DNA from: Rostratula benghalensis
Lineage: Eukaryota > Chordata > Aves > Charadriiformes > Rostratulidae
NCBI GenBank assembly: GCA_013399305.1
Contig: VXAI01000090.1
Location: 2,999,499-3,063,498 of the forward strand
Length of the DNA stretch: 64,000 nt
Direction of reading: 5' to 3'
The notes under the pieces were generated by a model, which saw nothing but the letters and a program-made list of their open reading frames with translations, ran no database searches and was not told the origin of the DNA. The translations under genes were made by a program, and so were the position numbers. Shown here piece by piece: positions 1 through 13,589 of the stretch (positions within the stretch are counted from its first letter, which is position 1; every line of letters begins with the position of its first letter).

Positions 1-3000
1 GGGTTTAAATTTCGTGCTGAAATTTGTCTGCTTCATGCTGGATTATAAAAAAGAACCGGAAAAATGACGCTAGACCCTCCAGTGGTGTTGCTGTCTTACA
101 CTTAGAATGGGAAATCAAGACTGAAGTGTTCAAAAGCTGGACTATGTCAAGATATAGTGGTAGATTTTGAATGTACTTAAAGTTTCTCTCAATCATACAT
201 CATACAATCATACATTTCTGTCTTAGTTTGAAGTCAGAAAGTGTAAGTTGTTTAAAAAAAAGCAAGCTCAATCAGTTCTGCAGTCTAGACTTTGAATAGC
301 CAGCAGACCAGCTTCCAGTGGTTTCAGACAATTGTTTGGCTCATACTGTGACTGAATCACTGATAAATATTTCCGATTATACACTTCATTACAACTTTTC
401 AATGCATCTGTAACTTCTTGGAGGTAGAATTTACTGAGCACATTTGATTGCTTCCCAGCGTCTGCTGCTGATAAACCCTGTTTCTTGCTATAAAGATGCT
501 CAGTATAATTAGAAACTATTCATGGCAGCCAGCAACACAAGTCCTTTTCCAGATGTTGGAACTTTCACAGCATTGCCTGTAATTTTTTTTTTTTTAAGGC
601 AATTTGTTGCATCTCTTAAAAACTCAGACAGTCTTTTACTGCTGAACCTATGTTCTTTCAGCAGTCTTTGTCTTATTACAGCAAACTTTTAAAGTCTTTC
701 GATGGAATTCTTAAATGCCAAACAATTAAGAAAGGAGAGGTAGATAAAATTCAGCTAAAAAGTTTGCCGATAGCTTTGTGCATGTTACTGCTGTGTTCTA
801 CCTAGAAAGCATGTGAAACAGAGACAGTGTTGATGCATTAGGGAGAAATGGTATTTTAAAGATATTAATAACAACTTTGCCAAACTTTCCCTGGTTTAAA
901 ATATGGATTCTTTTAGCAATTAGTTCCCATATCCTGCCACATCTATCATGATCTATATTAGTGTTTGTAGAAGAAAGGTTCCACACCAGACTGAGGCACG
1001 GGACCCCTTAGATACTTCACCTAAGATGTCTTCATTTGTGTGGTGGATAATTGGGAAGATAAAAGCAAGATCACCACCCTGAAAATTGTCAAAGAGCTTT
1101 TCTGGCTTCTGCAGGTCCAGGAATTAAAGTTTCTCAAATTTGTTTCACAGATTTCTGCTCTGTTGCAAGCAGCAGCCTCTGACTGTGTGCCGAGTGTGAA
1201 GGCGGTGAGAAGGGTCTTAGTGTATAGGGAAATTATTAATGTAGGGTATGAATTTAAAGCCTCACAGCTCTTCTGTAGTAATTGTTTAGATACAAGTTAC
1301 ACACAGGGAATATGTGCTAGAGATGGTCCATGGCTGTTTCTGGATGTCAAAAAGAAAGGCTTGACAACAAATAGCATATTAAAATAGTTGCTTCAGGAAG
1401 GCAGAATAAAAAGAGGAATATAGTTAGTGAGCAAATCTTACATCCTTTCAGGTGCTGGCATTAGATGGACCCCAGATGGACTTTCCCACAGTCTTTTGCA
1501 CAGATCCCAAATGTGGAGAGGTTTACATTATCTGAAGGGACGTAAGATTTTGTCTTTTGCCTATAGTCCCCTTTTTATTCTATTTTCGTAAAACAGATGT
1601 TTTAATATTCAGTTTATTGTCAGACAATACTGACATGCTGAAAGACCCATGCACTCTCTTTCTCTCTCTCTTTCCCCTCCACCATGCCAAGTTCAGAACA
1701 ATGCATTTGTTTTGGAAAACAGCACTGTGCCTGTGGTGAACTCTATTGATATTCCAAAACAGCTGCCCTGCATCTTTCTCTTTATAGACCTCGAGTAACA
1801 GTTCTCAGACTCAAAAAAATTATAACCCTCAATTGCCTGGACTTTAAACAGATAGAGAAAAATTATCGATAGTGTATACAATAGTTATGTACATATTTTA
1901 AACCTACATTATTAAGTACTCAGCTGAGCCGTATTTTTCAAAACGCAGTGCTTTGCTGTTCTTATGTATATGTCAAAGCAGGACTGCAGCCTGAGGTACA
2001 CCTTGGTATGTCAGCATGTACCTTTAAATTCATTCCTCTCTAATCTTTTTTCTTTTACACTTTTGTGGCTTTTGTAGGGGTTATCATGTGTACTTTTTAT
2101 AAATTAGAAGGCCACCTTGACTTCCTTTTAAATATTTAGTGGTGATGGTAAATCATCACCTCCAGCCATCTTTCAGAGCAATGGGACCACTCCAGAAGCT
2201 GACTGCTGGCTGAAGAAACCTGCAGCTTACACTGAGTTAATGACAGTCAAGCCTGGTGGCACTGAAAGTCTGCAGCACAAGTTATAGCAAAGTGAGAACA
2301 AAACCAGAATGAATTCTACGGTATCAGGTAGACAGGACAAACTGAGCACCAGCTACCTCTAAAACAGTCTGACAAATAAAACAAGAGTATATGCTGATAG
2401 AAAGAAAATATCTTGTGTTTGCCCAGGCATACTAGCATGCTCTGAGATTTCTGCATCCAAACTGATCGCAAATGACTTTGTACCCATCTCCTCAATGATA
2501 TAACTTGACACTCTTCCATGTTCACAGTGTAGCAGGTGCAATATGATACACAATTCTTTTTTCTGAGCTTCTCAGGGAAGACTCATATGAGAGGGTTGAT
2601 ATCACAGAGTCAGCCATCTGGGACAGGTGACACTGGGTTTGTTGAAATCAGGTTGCCCTTGTTTTCCTGCAGGTACCAGGAGCTCTCTGAAACCTGATCA
2701 GTACAAGTGCTCAAACACACTTTCTACTCTTGAGGTTCTGCCAGGAGTGTTAGTCTTCCACATACTAAGTCAGTTCAATTTGCTGCATGTTTGGATCTCA
2801 GTCAACAATTTGCTCTGCAAGGTGGCCTGCTGTCATTGTTTAATCATTCCTGTGAGCATGCAGGGTAAAATTACCTACGGGTTTTATGACAGATATAAGG
2901 ATATTACTAAGTGTTGGGCTTGGGCTTGCCAGGTGTTCATCTGATGGCAGTGGTATGGACTGATCACATCCCTGAGAGCCTAACTTTTGAGCTAACATGA

Positions 3001-4180
3001 TGATGGTACAGCAGAGCAAACAAATCTATTCTCTTAGAGATGTGCAGAGTGTGCCAGAAACACCATCAGCCTGGCTCAGTGGCCTGCTCACATGTTGGCT
3101 AACAGTAGGGGAGAGTTCTCCAAGATCATTTATCTTCAAGTCAGCATATGGACTGCTACAGAGAAGCCATGATTTAGCAGTCCATGTGGAGCAATTAATA
3201 GGACTTTTGCAGGCCATTTACAATACCACTTTACTTCTCCCCTACCATGAACTGAACTGCTTGAAGCTTATTGGTAAAATCTCCTCAGAACCTCATTTTG
3301 CTTTAGACTGTGTCGACTGGCTTTTCAAGTAAAGGAAAAGTAGAATACCTACAGAGCATGAACTCGTATGTTTCTTGGAAATATTGAAGTGAGGAGTTTT
3401 TGGTGGGATTTGCAGACAGTGCAACAGCTCATGCTGGCTGACCACACAGCTTCCAGAACTTCATGACTTCTATTTAAGCCAGGAAAACAGCAGCCTTTGC
3501 AACATTGCTCTTAGCGATGCATTTATAACTCCTGTCCTGGTAAAGCTCACTCTTGTGCTTTGACCATCTCAGTTCTCAAAGGATGTCTGGGGGGAGAGGG
3601 TGGGGGACGCTGCACACCTTATTTCTACCACAGATGTTTTTCACTGAAGGTCCTTTACAGCATCAGAAGTTCTTGGGAATATCTCCAGTAGTTGCTGTGG
3701 CTTCTTCCTGAAAGTATGCAATCTTTCCGGTTGTGGTACATTGGCATGTGTGCCAAGACAATGATAAAATGATAATCTCTTTAGAAGCTCTGGGACTTCT
3801 CTGAAGGTCTTCCTCTTACTCAGCGGAGCCCTGTCGAGTGCAGTAAAGCATTGTGCTCTTGCCTCACGAAGAAAGAAATCATCAGCTCAGCCAGGGGGTG
3901 GGCCAATGTACTAAATTCCCTGACATGCTTTCTATCAATGTTACAGAGGCCTCAGGAAATGCTGTGGCACTGTTGCCTTCCACTGTGATCTCTTTGCCTT
4001 TCTTAAAATACAAAGGCTGCCCTGCCAGCCTAGGTAAACCAGTTTGAACAGTGTTGCTGTGGCTGTATCCTTACTACAGCAGTATATTCCCAATGGATAA
4101 ACCAAATCCTCTTTTGGCTGTAGGAAATCAATAAAAGACTGACCTGATTCCTTCCTCAGCTCTGAACAGTATGAGCTGGT
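1..4180. other. Non-coding stretch, no recognised gene or repeat
   Basis: I see no recognisable gene, RNA or mobile element. The longest open frames are at 1040-1387 (+, 115 codons), 2627-2944 (+, 105) and 2997-3332 (+, 111). None shows a domain, a signal peptide or a convincing splice context, and their lengths fit chance in AT-rich DNA. A short CT-rich tract lies near 1653-1680 and an oligo-T run near 583-595. Confidence 0.6.
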
Positions 4181-4181
4181 T

Positions 4182-4203
4182 TCCCTCACCCTATGGTGAG
4201 GGA
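4182..4203. repeat. Perfect 9-bp inverted repeat with 4-nt loop
   Basis: TCCCTCACC at 4182-4190 is followed by CTAT and the exact reverse complement GGTGAGGGA at 4195-4203. It is G+C-rich in an AT-rich setting and would form a stable hairpin in DNA or RNA. No function is known; it could be chance. Confidence 0.75.
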
Positions 4204-7200
4204 TTGGCATACATGGGAAAGGATTGCTTCTCCAGAAAATATATGCCAGAGAAAGAGGGAATTTCTGCCTATTTATACAAAAATGTCATCTGAGATTACA
4301 CAAGGCTTACTGTTTTAACTGTTCTAAAAAGTGAGAGACTGTCACTCTAAAAATTGCAACAATAAAGCATGCCCTAAAGCAATCATTGCCGTTCTTGATT
4401 TTTTAAAATTCATACAACACATTGAAACAAGAGGAAAAACTCAAATGCAGAATAAAAACAAAGCTATAAATCTGCTGAAGTTACCAAAGTTATTCTAAAG
4501 CTAATTATGACTGTATGCAAAGCAAATGAAGTGAGAACTGAATTAATGAAGACGAGCTACCTCCCAAAGCTAATGAGGCATGCTTTATACCAATAGCTCT
4601 TCAAATTGAAAAATTAACAATGTTGCAGCAAAAAAAGCCCCAATAAAACAGAATGAAACCAAACGTAAACAAAGAAATAAAATAAATAAAATTATTTTAA
4701 AAGAGTTGAGGAAGTTTGTTAAGAACCGTATAGAAGACAAGAAAAGTGGTAAGAGACCTATTTCCTAGCAGTTTAATGTTCTTCCTTGACATACTTTTCT
4801 AAAAACGAATTACCTTTCTCTTTCTCTTCTCTGCTTTGATAGGAACTTTTAGTGCCATTGCGCTAAAGAAAGCCTTGTTGATTTGTGACAAGTTTTTTCA
4901 ATCTTCCTTCAACATTTTCCATGGTATTGAATTTTAATGATATGTGCCCAATAGTGTGCAGTAAGAGAAGGAGTTGACTGGGATGAAGCTGACAAGTAAG
5001 GGTAATTTTCAGCTGGTGTTCTGTGGTCTACACCACCCTCTCCCCTGGCAGCTTTTATTTCTTTCCTATTTAATTTATTTAATTCCATTTAATTTTAGCT
5101 CTGTTGTACTCTTTTACTTTCATAAATCAAAATCCCCATCTTCAACTTAATTCTTTTCCCTGTTGCTGTACATCTGCAGCCATATTTTTGTCTGGTGAGA
5201 AGAAGCATCTTTGCCACTCAGTAGGAGAAATAATAAAAATATTAATAAAGTGTTTGGATCAATAACTCCTCTGTTCAGAAGAAACATGTAAATATATGCC
5301 TTAAAGGGGCTATGTGCCATCTGTTTTGTTGAACAGCATATTTATCTATGAGATTTTATTTACTTAGGAAAATTTAAAAGCAATGAAAGTATGACATAAT
5401 CTTATCTGGTAATTCTAGAATCTAAATTTGGAACTTTTCCCTGAAACATATACAACTCTTAAATGGCTTCTCAATCATCTGCAGCCAATATTGTCGTGTT
5501 GCAAATTTTGTGAAACCAAACTGAAAATTTAAGGAAAATCAAAAGGTAAAAAATAGTTGAAAATGGGATATATAGTAGCAGCAAGGAGGTGAACAAAGTA
5601 TTCTTAACTACAAGCTACCACAATTTCCTTACTTTATATATATATATCTAAGATAGTCTGGTGATTAGATTAGTAAAACCATCTCTGCAAGAGAAATCCA
5701 TTTCACCTCTCATCATCAATGAAGAAAATTTAAACAATTACAAGATGCTGAAGAATCACTTTTTCTTTTACTATCCATAATAACTTCTTAATATGAAGAA
5801 AAATATTTCTGGAATGAATTTCATATAGGAAATGACATTGAAAGGGACGTCATAATTCCTTCTCACAGGCCACAGCTGAACTGACTGTTTTTAAATGATT
5901 CCTGACACAATCACATTTTACCTGTTCTTGAAAAATACAAAACCTAACGATCCACCACCCCTTCTGATTTCTGTAGTTGAAAAGTCCTGACTGAAATGAC
6001 AAATTATACCAGTGTTTGTTTATTCTAACTTTGAGAAAGTTTTCCCAAGGTTTTAACTGGTAATACTGGCTTAGACAAAATAAGAATTGATCTTTTGGTG
6101 CCAAATCTTCTTACAAAATATTAGTAAAATCTGAATAAGTTATGAACTATACCAGTTAATTTCCCTCTCTCCTTTCTCTCCCCTCCAAGTTACTGCACTT
6201 GTTTGCTCATTTCTGCCCGCTACAAGCTTATTGTGTGCTACAATCCAAGCTATAAAGCCTTGGCAATTCTGAGGGAGAAGATGGACAGCATGCCCTTGCC
6301 AAGTAGTTCCAAGAAATCTGTCTGCTTTAGACAAGGTATTTGAAATGTGATAGCTAATGTGAAACCAGTAGGCCTTCAGAAGCATATTGCTTACAAATAA
6401 TAACAATTCTTGACTGGATTTATTTGCTCTGTGGCTACTGTAAATCCCTACTTGAGAGAGAGAAACCTGGTAAGACAGAGCATTGTTCAAGCAAGTTCTC
6501 TTAAATACAAGGATTTTATTTGGATATTATTTGGTTTATTGGTTTTTACTTCCTAATTGACACATCTTCCAGCAAAAGACCAACAAAAGAATGTTGCAAA
6601 GTTTTTGTCACTCCAATGTGGAATTAGTAAAAGTGCAATAAATTATCTCTATAATCCTAGCATATTTTAATTTTAGATTTAAAAAAACAATTTATGGCAT
6701 TAAGGAATTAAGGTCCACTTGAGACTTCCATGTGAAACTAGAATTGTTTAGTTAAAAGATGTGAAAATAGCAGTATTGTTTCCAGATGTTTGTGAGAACT
6801 GTATTCTTGTAATTGAATCATGTCTTTGCATAGTTCTTTGTCACATTACTTCTGAATTCATGTACAGTGACATTAATTTCAGTATAACACATGACTTACA
6901 TCTGTTTATTTATTCATTTTCATCCCCTCTCTCACACTTCCCACTAGGCTTGTGTGACATACTAAAAAACTGTAAACTCATCTTTTTGATAAGCTTTTTG
7001 AACAGCAAATTTACTGGTCTTATGTATGACATAAGTTTATCAGCAGAAATGAAGAAGAGTGTGTTCTTTTCTTTGATGTTTAAGTTGGTTCAAGCTGTCA
7101 GGTTAAATGTTTTCTACATTGCTAACCCTAGCTCAGGGGAAAGCCTTGGCCCCATTTATAGAGCTGGTGTATAAACCATCCGTTTTATATGAAGAAAATC

Positions 7201-8638
7201 TTACTGCAAGAAAAAGGCATCAATATACACAAGTTACTTTAACTAAGGGAAAATGTGACAGGATAGTTTTAATTGCTCATTTTTAAAAACTGTACTGAAA
7301 ACTTAAAGTGTAATCACATATACAAATTTTCAAAATGAATCTGAAGTATTAGTACAGCTTTTTCAGATCTGTGCCTTCTCATACAGAGAAGCAAAACTTT
7401 TAGTGTTTAATCGTCCAGGGAACAACTTTTAAATAATACGCAATGAAGGCAGTTGTTTATTCTTTACCAATATTGGTTTCAAAGACAATATAGATTTATC
7501 TGTTTATACATACATGCACACTATATACCTAGACACTGTTTGTGTGTGCAAAAAGCTAGTGCAGCTTTTTTTGTGAAAACTCTGTACTGATATGATTTAC
7601 TCTTTCCAAAAAAATACATTACTTCTGATTCACTGTCTGATTTAGACCACTGCCCCTCCTATATTAATAAGGAAAAAAAATCCTTTATAAGGTGTTCAGT
7701 CAGGCCTAGATATACCCAACTCAGTTTTTGCCAACTAATGTTTAGAAGCTAACTCCTGGCTCCAAAGAAGAGCAAGACGGGTGCTTCCCCATTCATTTTT
7801 ATTAACACCGGTAGGATGGATCATGCTTTTAACAAACATCTCTCTGTGTACAGACAGAGTCTAAACTGGCAGTTTAGACACGATGCCTGATGTTTAGAAA
7901 AGTAATAGCAGGTGAGATCAATTCAACCCTCGGGAAGCATGGCTGGGATCAGCTGCGCAGAACGGAATCTCATTATTACCTTATTGTCCTTAACTTCTAA
8001 TCACCTTCAACCTTTCACAGTCACTATCACTGTCTTAGCTGAGCAATCTTGATACTATACTTTTCCTGTTTGGGCCTTGAATTTCTATGCCTATAAAGAT
8101 TTTATATTACTTATTATTCACTCGTTTACATTATTTGACCATGATTTACAGATTAAAGTATCCCAAAACAGGATAAAAAAAAATTCAAATAGAACAAGCA
8201 GTGTAAAAGAAGTTAGTCAGCCAACTCAAAGTCCCATCATTTTTAGATGAAATGTGCTTTTGGTAAAAGCTAGGAGCATCTCAGAAAGGTGATCCTAGAG
8301 TCCAATTACTTACAGAAAATGTAACTATGTGTATATATATATGTATCAGTACCATATGCAAATGTGTGTGTAAGTGTAAGATAGAGTTCTGTGGCCTGTT
8401 ATTTACACTAATCATATATCTGGGTTAGGATTCTTTCAAAGCTTCTCCAACAGAAAATAACCTAAATATTGTTAGAGTTATCTCTGACATTATGAGATTC
8501 CAGGCACAGCAGATGAGAAAAATCTAAGTGGGTAGAATGGAGCAATAATCAAATCAATAATGTAGGAGACATAATAAAAATACGATACTGGTAAGCAATA
8601 CCTTTCTTTAGTCTCAATTCTCTTTACAGTCCAGAGGC
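4204..8638. other. AT-rich non-coding stretch
   Basis: No gene or interspersed repeat recognised. It contains a short (TA)n run near 5636-5648 and another TA/GT-rich run near 8330-8342. The longest open frames (6140-6490 minus, 116 codons; 6761-7174 plus, 137 codons) have no recognisable domain. The latter is hydrophobic and Phe/Leu/Ser-rich, as expected from T-rich DNA. Confidence 0.6.
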
Positions 8639-8678
8639 AAAATGTGAGCAAAGCCTTGCATTTTGTTGCTCACATTTT
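8639..8678. repeat. Perfect 13-bp inverted repeat with 14-nt loop
   Basis: AAAATGTGAGCAA at 8639-8651 is matched by its exact reverse complement TTGCTCACATTTT at 8666-8678. The arms stop abruptly, with no wider inverted repeat outside. It could be a short hairpin, a remnant of a small inverted-repeat element, or chance. Confidence 0.75.
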
Positions 8679-8731
8679 TCCTGGTTTGTTCCAAAATACC
8701 CAGAAACAAATTAAGTACAGCGAATTAGAAC

Positions 8732-8749
8732 AAAAAAAAAAAAAAAAAA
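8732..8749 (+). repeat. Poly(A) run, 18 bases
   Basis: Eighteen consecutive A at 8732-8749. I see no retroposed gene immediately upstream, so this is a mononucleotide microsatellite rather than a proven retroposon tail. Confidence 0.85.
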
Positions 8750-11700
8750 GAGAAACTTGACAACTTAGAAGAAGGGCAGGCCAGGAAAAATTCAGTCCAC
8801 CTCTGCACCTCTGGGAGAGTTAGAGAGTTTTACAAGCAAGAGTATGCTTAAAATCCAGGGGAGATAAGAGGAAAACTAAAAGGCTGAGAGTACCTTGAGC
8901 TCCCTCCAAGAGATAACAGTAATATTGCCTGCTGTTCCCAGCAAGTGAAATTGAATTTCTTTCTTGCTTTTAAATTTGGCAGTATTAGTATATTACTCCC
9001 AATAAATTGAAGTTTGGATGATAAATCCCAGTATAAAAACTACTTTCAATTCCCCATTTATTGTAAAGGAAAAAGCCTTTGTGTAAAACATCTCTATTAG
9101 TGTTCTCTGATTTGCCATACAGCTCTTAATGGAGGATGTTTGACTCACCTTTAAGTTCTGCTGCTATCTTGCTCTAACAAACCAGACAGATACAAAGAGA
9201 GATAGAGGAAAAGAAGCAGTCTGGAAAATATGGCTTTTTGTTGACGTTTGCAAGCCTTGAAAGGACTAAACTTTTTGTCAGTAATCTGACTCTGAATTGA
9301 CAGTCAGCCAAAACAGTGACTCTGGATATAGACTGAATTTATGTATCTGGTATCATCTCATTAGTCTTGTCTCTAATCCTTTTTTTGAGGTGAGTTCAAG
9401 TAGGCAGTGGTCTCATTTGTTGCATTGTTTCCCTCTAGGGTCCTCAGTAGTTCAGTGGTGATGGTAACATGCTTGCTGGGATTCTGGTAGTACACAAGGC
9501 TTGTTAGCAAAGTGTACCGCCTTCAGCTCTTTCTTTTATGGTGCTGTGTCAATTACAGTTTTCCTGAATGGTTACAGTTTTCCAGAACATATTATGAGAT
9601 TATACTAGGCTGAAATGCCCATTACAATGGATCTGCTGTGCTGAGTTTGCTAAAGGATATTACAAATACAATACAAATACAATATTTCATAACAAAATTT
9701 TAGTTTTTCCTACCCTAACACTTGGCTGTAGAAAATACAAATATATTCCAGTAGCCAAGCAATATTTTCATATTTCTCCTATAAGTGAGCTATAGACTAT
9801 CTGTTTATAAGGAAACCCAACTTTCACTAAAACAGTCAAATATCATGAATAAGTTTAATTTTTCTCATTCCAGGCCAGAAGCAGTAGTTTCTCTGGTCCC
9901 TTTAATTATAATGATCCCCTGAAGCAAAAAGCAGTTACTGCATGACATTCGATGATATACCATATAATGGCTTAGAGGAGACTGTATGTCATTATATACT
10001 GCATATTTTTGGTGCCTATGCATGGTGAACTGATGAAATTTTGTTCTTCACTTTATCAGCTGAGGTAAAAATACTTCCATTAAGTTAGGAGAGAGAAAAT
10101 ATCAATAATTTAAGATCTATCTTAGTACCGGGTTAATTTTAATGAAATTTAAATATGAGCACATTTTGATTAAAATGATAAACTCAAAAGGCAACACTCT
10201 TCCAGCTTGCTTTTTTAGTCAAAATTGGACCTTTTGAATTACTATCAAAATATGTTATAGCTATTTATATGTATATTCCACATATTTATTAGTAGATATA
10301 GAGCAAAATCCTGCAATAAAATAAAATATAAATAATTAATTATCTGTCTTTCTAAACCAGAATTAGCTATTATGAAATTTAGAGATAGAGCAACTGACTG
10401 AAATAGTAAAGGTTATTCATAGTATAGCATGCTTTTATTCCACTCTATCAATCAATCTTCACCTTACTTCATAAGCTTCAGAAACGAATGCATTGCTATT
10501 TGGCTTCTGCTTATATCAGTTCAGAAATATCATGTTGGTGCTAAGATACCAAGAAACCTAAATTAAATAAAGATATTTGTCTCTAAATGATATTTTTGAG
10601 GTTGTCAGAGCTCTGAGGTTGTCAGAGCCAGATTTCTGGCTTTTTCAAAGCAAGCTTGAGTAACAACTTATTTCTTACAGAGACATCTTGATGGGGTAAG
10701 TGGCTGTGGCAAACCATCAAAAGCACCAGAATTTAATGAGTTTTAGAAGAAGTGATATTACAAAGTTACATCTTTAAGTCACTGAAGTGAAGCACAGGAA
10801 AACAACGGACTGAGAACTGTACCTGCATTGTTGCTATTCAGGTACTACACAACAGGAATTGCAGCCACTGGGGAAGCTGTAGCAGTTCACATTAAATGCA
10901 GGCTACCTCTACATAAGTGCAGCTTACTTTAAATATCTAACAAACTATAAATTGTGCATGAAACAAGAAACACTTTTTTCGTAACTTCAAGGGCCTATGT
11001 ATCCACTATAGCCTAGATGGAGACATCAGGAAGGTATCCACAACACTTGTTGAAATAAGGTTCAGAAGGCAAGTAGCTGAAATCTTCTATTGACCTTCAG
11101 AGTCTATTTCATAAAAGTGTAGGCAGTCCATGAGCATTCCCTTGAAGCCTCCTGAAAGTTGTCTTCTTTAAACTATACAGCTTTCATTTTGGGGATATTC
11201 ACAATCCAGAAATAAAACAGTGAATTCTTCTGTGAAATAGATTCTAACTGAATCAAAAATACAAAGGCTTTTCTGCACTTAATATTTCTTTTCTCCACGT
11301 CCTAAGATGCAAAGATACCAGGAATAAAACCTGACATAACGATAAAAGAAATCTAAAACTTTGGGTTTATTTCCTTATCAAAAACTGTTCCCACACTACC
11401 TAGTTGGAAAATTGTTTTATGCTTTGAAAAGTATGGTTTCTAAATACAATTAATATCTTCAGAAAGTCAGACAGAATTATAAGTTATGAAATTTTTCTTT
11501 ATCTGTAGGAACTTTGGAGGGGAGCGTTACAGCTATATCAATACAACACAGTGCCTAACTTAATTATTCCCAGTGGCCCCATCTGTAATATTAAGCTGAG
11601 CAGAGTTAGGGACTCTTGGAAACTGAGCACAAGTACCCATCTATGCAGCCCCTGGTTTGGTTTTGGCCCAGCTAGCACTTTTCCAGATAACCTCCAAAAT

Positions 11701-13537
11701 ATGTCTGAGCTTTTGCACAAGTGAGGGAGCATGTTCTAATGGATAACAGAGTCTACATGTATGGATGCAATCCATGGTATACCATTTGGCCCAAGAGTTA
11801 GAGGGTGGCTCTGGACTATTTCCTTTCCCAGTATAGACATAGGTGGTGAGTCCTTACTATAGGTGTTCTGATTTTGGGGCCCAAACACAGAAGTGGCCCT
11901 TTCCCACACTGTGGTTCTACTTCTTTAAGTAATGGTTTCTCAAGTCCCACTGTGCTGTGTGGACCCAGGCTGAGATGTTTAAATTCTTGTGGGTGTCAGG
12001 CAATGCCCCTCTCCCTGCCTCAGATTCTTATCCACAACTTGTCCAGTTAAAATAGGGTGGGTTTTTTTGACTGAAATTATCTACTGAAAAAAAAGGCTGA
12101 TTTAATTTGATGTCAGTCTGATTCTTAGAAATTGGAAGTACACGCAGGATGCACAGGTAGAAGATGGGATTCCTTAGTTCACTAAGGAGACCACAAAGCA
12201 ATCACAGAGAAGTATTTCCGTAATTCCTTTCATAACTTTGTCAAGCTAACAATTCATATTAAATTGGTTTGTATCCTCACTGCTCTGGGAGGAAGACTGT
12301 CCCAAAATTTCTCTTTCTGGCCATTAAAATGTTCTGATGCAAAGCCAGAATTTCACTTAGTTATTTGCTCCCATGCTTGCAGTTTTTGTTATCTCATATA
12401 CATCCCTGTTTCCCACTTGGTATTTACTACTAGCTGTAGTTTTAAAGTCTCCACAAAATCTTACATTTTATTGTCTAAACAGACTGAACTGTACATTCAC
12501 CTGTGCAAACAAAAATTTCCGTAGTTATTGATTTCTTTTATTATTTTCTGATTTAGATTAATTAATCACCCGCTTATCTCTCTTTGGACTTGCACAGCAT
12601 CTGCCTTTAAGCTTACTTTTCTTCCTTCATGACCTATGTCCTCAGTATATAGACATGGTGTGGAAGCACCTGAAGGTTCAAAATGCAACACGCAAGAAGT
12701 GGCGCAGTGCTTATGTAAAAGGGATCATAGTATTAACAAAAAATTACCTTTTCTCATCTGGTGTCCTGAACAATAACATTCAGATCACTACTGGTTTGAA
12801 ATTCTAGAAAAGAATTAGCATATTATTAAAAAGCAGATGTTATACCTGGGTTGCAAGATAAAAAATTACATTGATAATGCTTAAACTAATTTGCTGGTAG
12901 TTGTTTAGATTTATTCCAGCATTTTTTGGACTTTAGGCAATTGAATGCCTCATCTGATTTTGTTTTCTAAATTGTAGTTTAATTTCCTACAAACAGATTT
13001 TTTTCTCTCCACTCAGTAATGCGTGGCAGAACTAGCCGAGCATTTAACTTTGTTCCTCAATATATTTTAAAAGAGTGTCAAGACACCTGAAGTTTTCACT
13101 GGCAAAAAAAGGTATGATCTTACATGTAGGGTTCATTAAAGGTTTTATTATTTTTTCAGAAGAAAATTATGAGTGATCTCATAATCTCTTGGAAATACAG
13201 TTTACTATATGCAAAATAAAGGCAAAACATTTTATTGTTTGCTACTCTGCAAACAATTTTAGAAATATCCATTTTCCTAATGTAGTTCCCTTTAGCAATG
13301 TCACTTCCACAAATATCATTCAATGAAATCCCAAGATAAGGTCATCTCTTTAACAACAGAGATTTAACCCAGCAAATGCAGCAGAACTCACAGTTCCTGA
13401 CAGTAAATGCCTCTTCTTTTTTAGAGTTTGAGCAGAACAGTAAAAACTTCATAGAACTCTGCAGATAAAGGTACCTTGAAACAGAAATATCCATATAGCA
13501 CATAGGCAGTATGTCACAGGTGCCTGGGAAAAAGTCG
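8750..13537. other. AT-rich non-coding stretch
   Basis: No gene or known repeat recognised. It holds an 11-base direct repeat near 9661-9682 (TACAAATACAA twice) and a 15-base direct repeat at 10597-10611 and 10614-10628. A slightly GC-richer segment at about 11540-12060 has no identifiable content. Confidence 0.55.
10597..10628 (+). repeat. 15-bp tandem duplication
   Basis: TGAGGTTGTCAGAGC occurs at 10597-10611 and again exactly at 10614-10628, separated by TC (17-base period). It looks like a small recent slippage duplication. Confidence 0.85.
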
Positions 13538-13589
13538 TAAATGTAATTAATAAGCTACACCACTACAAGAAGTGGTGTAACTACATTTA
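13538..13589. repeat. Two-tier imperfect hairpin, 52 nt
   Basis: The inner arms TACACCACT (13556-13564) and AGTGGTGTA (13571-13579) are perfect complements around a 6-nt loop. The outer arms TAAATGTA (13538-13545) and TACATTTA (13582-13589) are also perfect complements. An asymmetric internal loop (10 nt against 2 nt) separates the tiers. The two tiers together are unlikely to be coincidental, but no family is recognised. Confidence 0.7.

Noticed and set aside
1040..1387. 115-codon plus frame
   Set aside because: No recognisable family or motif. Length compatible with chance in a 64-kb window.
6761..7174. 137-codon plus frame, the longest outside repeats
   Set aside because: Hydrophobic low-complexity composition from T-rich DNA, no domain, and no splice or promoter context.
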